Assembly (NCBI RefSeq): GCF_963977235.1
Contig: NZ_CAXBOD010000009.1
Coordinates: 1 to 64,000 of the forward strand
Source of the DNA: Albimonas sp963977235
GTDB taxonomy: Bacteria > Pseudomonadota > Alphaproteobacteria > Rhodobacterales > Rhodobacteraceae
Direction of reading: 5' to 3'
DNA length: 64,000 nucleotides
Position numbers and translations under genes: made by a program. Positions 58,568 to 64,000 of this stretch are shown piece by piece (positions within the stretch are counted from its first letter, which is position 1; each line of letters begins with the position of its first letter). The notes under the pieces are model-generated. The model was not told the DNA's origin and made no database searches. It saw nothing but the letters and a program-made list of their open reading frames with translations.

Positions 58568-58968
58568 ACCTGTTCGAGCTCCGTCAGTGTGCCGTTGAAG
58601 TCCTTGGGATGCAGGAACAGCACGGGCTTGCCATGGGCGCCGATCTTGGGTTCCCCGTCGCCCAGCACCCGGGCGCCGGAGGCCTGGAGGTGATCGCGCG
58701 CCGCGAGGATGTCCTCGACCTCGTAGCAGACATGGTGGATGCCGCCCGAGGGGTTCTTGTCGAGAAAGCCCTGAATCGGAGAGTTCTCGCCCAGCGGGTA
58801 GAGCAGCTCGATCTTGGTGTTGGGCAGTTCGATGAAGACGACGGTGACGCCGTGATCGGGCTCGTCCTGCGGCGCGCCGACGTTGGCGCCGAGCGCCGTG
58901 CGGTACTGCGCGCAGGCGGCCTCGAGGTCCGGCACGGCGATGGCCACGTGGTTCAGGCGTCCGATCAT
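58564..58968 (-). CDS. mce: Methylmalonyl-CoA epimerase
   Basis: A 134-aa vicinal-oxygen-chelate enzyme that interconverts (2S)- and (2R)-methylmalonyl-CoA in propionyl-CoA use. Metal ligands are in LNHVAIAV (His), IELLYP (Glu) and GGIHHVCYEV (His), with a C-terminal Glu in LTELEQ. ATG 58968 begins MIGRLNH; longer readings are Pro/Arg-rich and not conserved. Overlaps DUF1467. Confidence 0.94.
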   Translation of the reverse strand: MIGRLNHVAIAVPDLEAACAQYRTALGANVGAPQDEPDHGVTVVFIELPNTKIELLYPLGENSPIQGFLDKNPSGGIHHVCYEVEDILAARDHLQASGARVLGDGEPKIGAHGKPVLFLHPKDFNGTLTELEQV

Positions 58969-59344
58969 GGGCGTTGGTCTCCGTCTCTCTCCCGTTGCGC
59001 GAGGAGGTAGCGGCGCGCGCCCCCCCGCGCAAGGCGACGGGACGGCGCGGGGGCGGACCCGAGCCGCTGGCGGCCCCTTCCCCGCCGCCCCTGCCCTGCC
59101 GCCGCCCCGTCCAGAAATCCGCACGAAGTCTCCGCGAGACCATCACCTGAGCGTCACGCGAAGGGCGCCATGCTCCCCGATGTCTTGGCCTGTGCGACGG
59201 AAGCGGTTCGCCCGCCCCGTCGGATCGGCGCCCGGCGACGAAGATCAGGGCGCCGCGGACCGCGCCGGAAGGCATGGCCACACCTGGCCGCCCCGGCGCC
59301 GCCGCAGCCCGGCTGCGGCAAGCCGAACACGAAAGGTTTTCTCC
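58969..59344. other. Intergenic, nothing recognised
   Basis: 376 bp between divergent genes. It should hold promoters for mce and the PRC-barrel gene, but no clear -35/-10 pair stands out. No gene is supported. Confidence 0.5.
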
Positions 59345-59971
59345 ATGAAACCGACCACTCGCTTCACGCTTCTCGCCGGCGCCGCGGCCATCGCCCTGCC
59401 GCTGGCCGGGCCCGCCTTCGCGCAGGACGCCGACCCGATCAACGACGGCATGCAGGCCGGCCGCGACGAGCCCGCCGCCTCGGCGACCGACTCCACGCCG
59501 GCGCGCGCAGAGCTGGGCAGCCGCGAGGTGCTCGACCGCGAGCGCGGCGAGATGTACGACGCCCGCGATTCCGCCGACGAGGCGCAGCTGCGCGAGGATC
59601 TCTCGACCCGCATGCGCGAGGCGGTGACCGCAGACGCCTACGAGACCGGTCAGAAGATGCCCGAGCGCGCGATCCGCGTGTCCGAGCTCGAGCAGCGCTC
59701 GGTGATCGGCGCGGGCGGCGAGGATCTGGGCGAGGTCGTGGGCGTCTCCCGCTCCGGCGCGGAGGCCCGCCTGCTGATCGAGAGCGGCGACTTCCTCGGC
59801 CTGGACGAAGCCTACTACTTCGTGCCGCTGTCGGCCGTCTCGATGCAGGACGACGAAGTCCGCCTCGACTACATGACCGAGGGCGACCTCGACCGCATGC
59901 GAGAGGTGGACCCCGACCTCGACACCGGCCTCTCGGCCGAGCAGGAGATCATGATCCGCGAGCGCGGGTGA
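59345..59971 (+). CDS. Secreted PRC-barrel domain protein
   Basis: A 208-aa periplasmic protein. Signal peptide cut after PAFA-QDAD. A charged, Asp/Glu/Arg-rich helical part (about 30-105) is followed by a PRC-barrel (about 110-180): IRVSELEQRSVIGAGGEDLGEVVGV and DEAYYFVPLSAVSM in sequence. PRC-barrels bind small ligands or partner proteins; periplasmic ones are frequent in Rhodobacterales, role unclear. Single gene with its own terminator. Confidence 0.88.
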   Translation: MKPTTRFTLLAGAAAIALPLAGPAFAQDADPINDGMQAGRDEPAASATDSTPARAELGSREVLDRERGEMYDARDSADEAQLREDLSTRMREAVTADAYETGQKMPERAIRVSELEQRSVIGAGGEDLGEVVGVSRSGAEARLLIESGDFLGLDEAYYFVPLSAVSMQDDEVRLDYMTEGDLDRMREVDPDLDTGLSAEQEIMIRERG

Positions 59972-60006
59972 TCCCGGACAGCCCGGCGGCCCTGCGGCCG
60001 CGCGCT

Positions 60007-60036
60007 GGCCCGCCCCTCCCCGGGGCGGGCCTTTTC
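60007..60036 (+). terminator. Rho-independent terminator of the PRC-barrel gene
   Basis: GGCCCGCCCC (60007-60016) and GGGGCGGGCC (60022-60031) form a perfect 10-bp stem followed by TTTTCG. Confidence 0.88.
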
Positions 60037-60203
60037 GCGTGCAAATCCCGCGCGGCGCCTTCCCGATCCTGCCCGGCGCCGCTGGACAAAGCTGCGCCCC
60101 TCGTCTACCCCGCGCACGGAAATTGCGGCGGAGGGCCCTTCGCCGCAATGCAACGAAACGCAAGCGCCCGAAACACCGGACCCGAACACCAAAGGGGAGA
60201 CCC

Positions 60204-61226
60204 ATGCGCGTCTATTACGATCGCGACTGCGACATCAACCTGATCAAGGACCTGAACGTGGCCGTGGTGGGCTACGGCTCGCAGGGCCACGCGCATATCC
60301 TCAACCTGAAGGACTCGGGCGCGAAGAACCTCGCCGTCGCCCTGCGTCCCGGCTCGGCGTCCGCCGCCAAGGCCGAGGCCGCCGGCCTCGAGGTCAAGGC
60401 GATCGACGAGGCGGCCAAGTGGGCCGACGTCATCATGATGGCCATGCCCGACGAGCTGCAGGCCGAGACCTACTACAAGCACATCCACGACAACCTGAAG
60501 GACGGCGCGGCGATCGCCTTCGCCCACGGCCTGAACGTGCACTTCGGCCTGATCGAGCCCAAGCCCGGCGTCGACGTGATCATGATGGCCCCCAAGGGCC
60601 CCGGCCACACCGTGCGCGGCGAGTTCCTCAAGGGCGGCGGCGTCCCCTGCCTGGTGGCGGTCAACCAGAACGCCTCGGGCCGCGCGCTCGAGATCGGTCT
60701 GTCCTACTGCTCGGGCATCGGCGGCGGCCGGTCGGGCATCATCGAGACCGACTTCAAGGAAGAGTGCGAGACCGATCTGTTCGGCGAGCAGGCGGTCCTG
60801 TGCGGCGGCCTGGTCGAGCTGATCCGGATGGGCTTCGAGACCCTGGTCGAGGCCGGCTACGCCCCCGAGATGGCCTATTTCGAGTGCCTCCACGAGGTGA
60901 AGCTGATCGTGGACCTGATCTACGAGGGCGGCATCGCCAACATGAACTACTCGATCTCCAACACCGCGGAGTTCGGCGAGTATCACTCGGGCCCGCAGAT
61001 CCTGCCCTACGACGAGACCAAGGCCCGGATGAAGAAGGTCCTGACCGACATCCAGGACGGCCGCTTCGTCTCGGAGTGGATGCGCGAGCACAAGTCCGGC
61101 GCGGCGATGTTCAAGGCCATCCGCCGCAACAACGACGCCCACCAGATCGAGGAAGTCGGCGAGCGTCTGCGCGCCATGATGCCCTGGATCGCCGACAACA
61201 AGATGGTCGACAAGGCGAAGAACTGA
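60204..61226 (+). CDS. ilvC: Ketol-acid reductoisomerase
   Basis: A 340-aa class I enzyme of valine, leucine and isoleucine synthesis. The NADPH-binding GYGSQGHAHILNL is near the N-terminus. The all-helical C-terminal domain carries Mg2+ ligands in ETDFKEECETDLFGEQ and the conserved SNTAEFG. AAAGGGGAG precedes ATG 60204. A single gene with a terminator at 61254-61284. Confidence 0.98.
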   Translation: MRVYYDRDCDINLIKDLNVAVVGYGSQGHAHILNLKDSGAKNLAVALRPGSASAAKAEAAGLEVKAIDEAAKWADVIMMAMPDELQAETYYKHIHDNLKDGAAIAFAHGLNVHFGLIEPKPGVDVIMMAPKGPGHTVRGEFLKGGGVPCLVAVNQNASGRALEIGLSYCSGIGGGRSGIIETDFKEECETDLFGEQAVLCGGLVELIRMGFETLVEAGYAPEMAYFECLHEVKLIVDLIYEGGIANMNYSISNTAEFGEYHSGPQILPYDETKARMKKVLTDIQDGRFVSEWMREHKSGAAMFKAIRRNNDAHQIEEVGERLRAMMPWIADNKMVDKAKN

Positions 61227-61253
61227 TCCCGGCCTCGCCGGATCGCGTTTCAC

Positions 61254-61284
61254 GGGGCGCCGCGAGGGATCGCGGCGCCCCTTC
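61254..61284 (+). terminator. Terminator of ilvC
   Basis: GGGGCGCCGCGA (61254-61265) and TCGCGGCGCCCC (61270-61281) form a perfect 12-bp stem with tetraloop GGGA, followed by TTC; U-tract short. Confidence 0.75.
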
Positions 61285-61489
61285 TGCATGGCGCCCGCCC
61301 TCTGCCGCCGCCCCGCGGCCCTGTCGGCGCGCCTGAACGGCCCTCCTGCCAGCCGCCGGACGGGTTCAGGCGCCGGTCCGCGGAAAACTCGGGGCCAGGC
61401 CGCGGCAATGCGCGGGTTTCGGCGCCCCATCGCCTTGTTCCGCGACACTCCTGAGAGAGACCCCGAAACCAGCGCAGGAGCCCGGACCC

Positions 61490-62719
61490 ATGAAGATCCG
61501 ATCTCTCATCCTCGCCGGGGTCGCGGCCGGCGCCCTGCTCGCGCCCGTCGCGGCGCCCGCAGTCCAGTCGATCCCGATTCCCGCCTCCGGTCCCGCCGGA
61601 GCCGAGGTGCTCCATGTGGCCGGCAAGAAGGACAAGGCGCAGAAGAAACAGGCCGGCGAGCAGCGCAAGGGCGCAAAGAAGGCCAAGCGCAAGGGCGGCG
61701 GCAAACGCCACGCCGGCGCCGGCCGCAAGGGCGGCGAGGCCGGCAAGACGGCCGGCGGCAAGCGCGAGGCCCGCCGCGACGTGCGCAAGGCCGACAAGCC
61801 CGGCAAGATCCGGGATCGCGCGGCGGCCGCGCGCCGCGACGGCGGCGCCGAGCGTCGGGCCGTGCGCGCCTGGCGCGACGAGCGACGCGACGACCGTCGC
61901 GAAGCCCGCCGCGAGGACCGCCGGCAGGACGATCCGCGCCTGCTGTATCGCCACGGCAATCGCGACGATCCCCGCCCCGCCGCTCGCGACTGGCGCGACG
62001 ACGACCGATCGAAAGTGGCGCGCCGGGGCTGGGATGCCGACGAGCGCCGCCGCGTGGCCTGGCGCGACGACGACCACCGGCGCGCGGCCTGGCGCGACGA
62101 CGACCGCCGGCGCGCGGCCTGGCGCGACGATGATGGCCGGCGCGCGGCCTGGCGCGACGACGACCGCCGCCGCGGCGACCTCTATGGCTGGCGCGATGAC
62201 GATCCTCGCGGCCGCCGCGGCGGATACTGGCGCGACGACCGCCACGATCGCCACGGCTGGCGCGAGGCCTCGCGCCACGACGATCGCCACGACCGCGAGT
62301 TCCGCCGCGACCGCGCGTTCCTGCTGTTCGCGCCCGACCGCCGCGTCACGGGCTGGAGCGAGCCGCGCCGCGTGCGGGTGAACCCGACGCCCGGCGCGCG
62401 CTGGGATCGGCGGGTGGCCGCGGCGACGCCCCTGTTCGACTGGCGCCCGGCGCCGGTGACCTCCCTGTTCGGACTCGGCTCGGCCGCGCACGCCTATCCC
62501 TACGGCTGGGACTATGCGCCCCGGCCGCGAGGCGTGCGGGTCGCCGACACCTATCGCTCGGGCGTCTACCGCACCCCCTACCTCTCGCCCTATTCCGGCG
62601 CCTACCAGGCCTGGCGACCGGACGCGTTCGACGTGGGCTATGGCTATGCCGGATCGGGGAGCCTGTTTGGCGACCTCGCCGCGCCGCTGACCGCGCTGGC
62701 GCTGGCGGCTTTCCTCTGA
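61490..62719 (+). CDS. Secreted Arg/Asp-rich repeat protein
   Basis: A 409-aa protein. Signal peptide (about 1-27) is followed by a Lys/Gly/Ala-rich region (45-105) and an Arg/Asp-rich polyampholyte region (about 105-285). The latter has a near-perfect 10-residue repeat RRAAWRDDDR (residues 186-227) that loosens into WRDDD and HDR repeats. The C-terminal 120 residues are Tyr/Gly/Pro-rich with possible beta structure. No family recognised. It is probably a periplasmic or surface protein; AGGAG precedes ATG 61490. Confidence 0.75.
   Translation: MKIRSLILAGVAAGALLAPVAAPAVQSIPIPASGPAGAEVLHVAGKKDKAQKKQAGEQRKGAKKAKRKGGGKRHAGAGRKGGEAGKTAGGKREARRDVRKADKPGKIRDRAAAARRDGGAERRAVRAWRDERRDDRREARREDRRQDDPRLLYRHGNRDDPRPAARDWRDDDRSKVARRGWDADERRRVAWRDDDHRRAAWRDDDRRRAAWRDDDGRRAAWRDDDRRRGDLYGWRDDDPRGRRGGYWRDDRHDRHGWREASRHDDRHDREFRRDRAFLLFAPDRRVTGWSEPRRVRVNPTPGARWDRRVAAATPLFDWRPAPVTSLFGLGSAAHAYPYGWDYAPRPRGVRVADTYRSGVYRTPYLSPYSGAYQAWRPDAFDVGYGYAGSGSLFGDLAAPLTALALAAFL
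62046..62171 (+). repeat. 30-bp coding tandem repeat, about 4 copies
   Basis: Thirty-base units encode RRxAWRDDDx inside the Arg/Asp-rich gene. Nucleotide identity is high, with mostly third-position and last-codon changes, which suggests recent slippage-type expansion. Confidence 0.85.
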
Positions 62720-62837
62720 GGCGGCGGCGGCGGGGGCGCCCGCGCCCCCTGCCGTCGCCGGCATGGAAACGATCCGTGTCCCTTGGCCTGCGCCCCCGGC
62801 CGGCCTACGGTCCCCTCGACCAGCGCCGGAGCCGCCG

Positions 62838-63428
62838 ATGACCGCCCCCCTTTCCCCCGAGCTCGCCCTCGACCAGCGCCCCGGACTGCCCGAGGACCTC
62901 CGCTTCCTGCTGGGCGACTACCCCCGGCTGATCTGGGGCGATCACCCCAACTTCGGGCCGACCACGCGATTCTACCTCGATCGCCACGCCATGTTCCGCG
63001 AGGCGATGACCGTGATGACCCGCCTGACCGACGAGGCGCTGGACGGCGCCAAGACCTCGAGCCGGTGGAGCAAGGAGTTCGGGCGCATCGCCGGCTTCTT
63101 CCTTCAGCAGCTGCACGGACACCACCAGATCGAGGACGTGCACTACTTCCCCGCCCTGGTGAAGCTGCAGCCCGGCCTGCAGCGCGGGTTCGACATCCTC
63201 GACCGCGACCACCACACGATCCATGACGCGCTCGACCGGTTCCAGGCGGGCGCGGTGGGGGCGCTGAACGCGCTGCAGGCGGCGCCCTCGGACCCCAAGC
63301 GACCGGTGGCCGACGTGCTCGAGGAGCTCAGGCGCATGGACCGGCTGCTCGACCGCCACCTCTTCGACGAGGAGGAGATCGTGATCCCGATCATGCTCGA
63401 CGCCGGCGAGGACTCGCTCGGGCTCTGA
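62838..63428 (+). CDS. Hemerythrin/HHE-domain protein
   Basis: A 196-aa four-helix protein with the HHE cation-binding pattern: His in LDRHAMFREAM, HGHHQIEDVHYFP, LDRDHHTIHDAL and LDRHLFDEEEIVIP. These supply a di-iron site able to bind O2 or NO or serve in iron/NO handling. ATG 62838 is chosen because GGAG lies 8 bases before it; an ATG at 62763 would add a Pro-rich leader. Confidence 0.88.
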   Translation: MTAPLSPELALDQRPGLPEDLRFLLGDYPRLIWGDHPNFGPTTRFYLDRHAMFREAMTVMTRLTDEALDGAKTSSRWSKEFGRIAGFFLQQLHGHHQIEDVHYFPALVKLQPGLQRGFDILDRDHHTIHDALDRFQAGAVGALNALQAAPSDPKRPVADVLEELRRMDRLLDRHLFDEEEIVIPIMLDAGEDSLGL

Positions 63429-63454
63429 GGCCCGCCGCCGGAGGCCGCCCCCGG

Positions 63455-63949
63455 TCAGACGCCGGTCGCCTCCGGCTTGCGCAGGGTGACGCCGTCGATG
63501 CGCCAGCCCCCGTCGAGCGGCATCATGAAATAGTCCGCGATCCACAGCGCGCCCGAGGCGTCGCGCAGGCTCACCGACTGGCGCAGGCGCGGGCCGCTGG
63601 GGGTGAGCTCGGGGGCGAGCTCGCCAAAGCGCCACTCGCCCGGGCGCCAGACCATCGGGTAGCCCTGCCGCACCATCCGCCCGAAATTCTCCGCCGAGCC
63701 GAACAGGCCCTGGATGTCGGGCGAGGCGAAGCCGAAAGCGGCCTCGACATCGCCCGCAAGGAACGCCTTCAGCTGGCCGTCGATGGCCGCGCGCAGCTGG
63801 GCGACGGCGGCCTCGCCCACGCGCGGCGCCTCGGCCGGCTGCGCCCGGGGGGCGGAGCCCGGCGCCGGGGTCGCCGCCACGCACAGGCCGAGCGCCAGCG
63901 CCATGGCGAGGCGCCGCCCCATGGCTCGGGGCCGGGTGGTCGCGGTCAT
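63455..63949 (-). CDS. DUF4864 domain secreted protein
   Basis: A 164-aa protein with an N-terminal signal peptide (LAMALALGLCVAATPAPGS region) and a DUF4864 domain: QLKAFLAGDVEAAFGFASPDIQGLF, in two parts, then GRMVRQGYPMVWRP and a final WRIDGVTLRK. NTF2-like fold is likely; function unknown. AAGGAGG precedes ATG 63949. Convergent with the hemerythrin gene. Confidence 0.85.
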   Translation of the reverse strand: MTATTRPRAMGRRLAMALALGLCVAATPAPGSAPRAQPAEAPRVGEAAVAQLRAAIDGQLKAFLAGDVEAAFGFASPDIQGLFGSAENFGRMVRQGYPMVWRPGEWRFGELAPELTPSGPRLRQSVSLRDASGALWIADYFMMPLDGGWRIDGVTLRKPEATGV

Positions 63950-64000
63950 CGCCAGATCCTCCTTCGCCGTCTCGCCTGACAGAACATACGCGGGAAAACC

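Overview
The window is a very GC-rich stretch of chromosome from an alphaproteobacterium, most likely Rhodobacterales/Rhodobacteraceae. The evidence is gene content and order: dnaB-alr-mlaEF, radA-cvpA-purF-SDR, yfgM-bamB-der, pcm-tolC-(PopZ-like), a DgcN/DgcA D-glutamate module, OpgH/OpgC glucan genes, a DUF1467 gene next to methylmalonyl-CoA epimerase, and DUF4864 and TTC38-type proteins. Nothing marks it as plasmid or phage: there are no integrases, transposases, CRISPR arrays or phage genes. Genus cannot be fixed from this sequence alone.

Layout. 1-52 is the 3' end of tRNA-Gly(CCC). 183-6773 (minus) is a complete cytochrome bd locus in the order cydD-cydC-cydA-cydB-cydX; the 38-codon cydX is easily missed. 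7196-7972 is a crotonase. 8011-10436 is a SoxR module: a flavin reductase and an MFS exporter, read divergently from a [2Fe-2S] SoxR gene, with a near-consensus SoxR box in a 19-bp-spacer promoter between them. 10585-10969 is a decayed alpha/beta hydrolase. 11055-18534 holds 1-Cys peroxiredoxin, dnaB, alr, two sulfotransferase-like paralogues (one with a ruined PAPS loop) and mlaE-mlaF. 18535-18960 contains a 161-bp imperfect palindrome next to a dispersed repeat. 18961-28113 (minus) carries SDR, purF, cvpA, radA, a PqiA-like gene, a cupin and yfgM-bamB-der.

28481-33257 is an RND efflux pair preceded by four tandem GC hairpins; it converges on an orphan lipoprotein gene. 34796-37642 (minus) is dgcN-dgcA-dat for D-amino-acid use. 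37841-46241 holds opgH and opgC separated by a plus-strand four-gene cluster (MDR dehydrogenase, degenerate pterin synthase, GT4 glycosyltransferase, methyltransferase) and a minus-strand cytochrome b561/RibD-like pair. The four-gene cluster, overlapping by 4 nt from the pterin synthase onward, is the best candidate for an undescribed pathway.

46252-49596 has a TTC38-like TPR protein and an Lrp regulator divergent from an ornithine/lysine-type decarboxylase. 49810-53324 is pcm-tolC-PopZ-like. 53686-58046 has a secreted protein of unknown function, a crotonase, an acyl-CoA synthetase and a divergent DinB-like protein. 58247-63949 has DUF1467, methylmalonyl-CoA epimerase, a PRC-barrel protein, ilvC, an Arg/Asp-rich repeat protein, a hemerythrin-domain protein and DUF4864.

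Most adjacent same-strand genes are tightly packed, often with 4-nt ATGA overlaps. Starts were chosen by ribosome-binding site and family alignment from memory. No database search was possible, so family names rest on recognised motifs.
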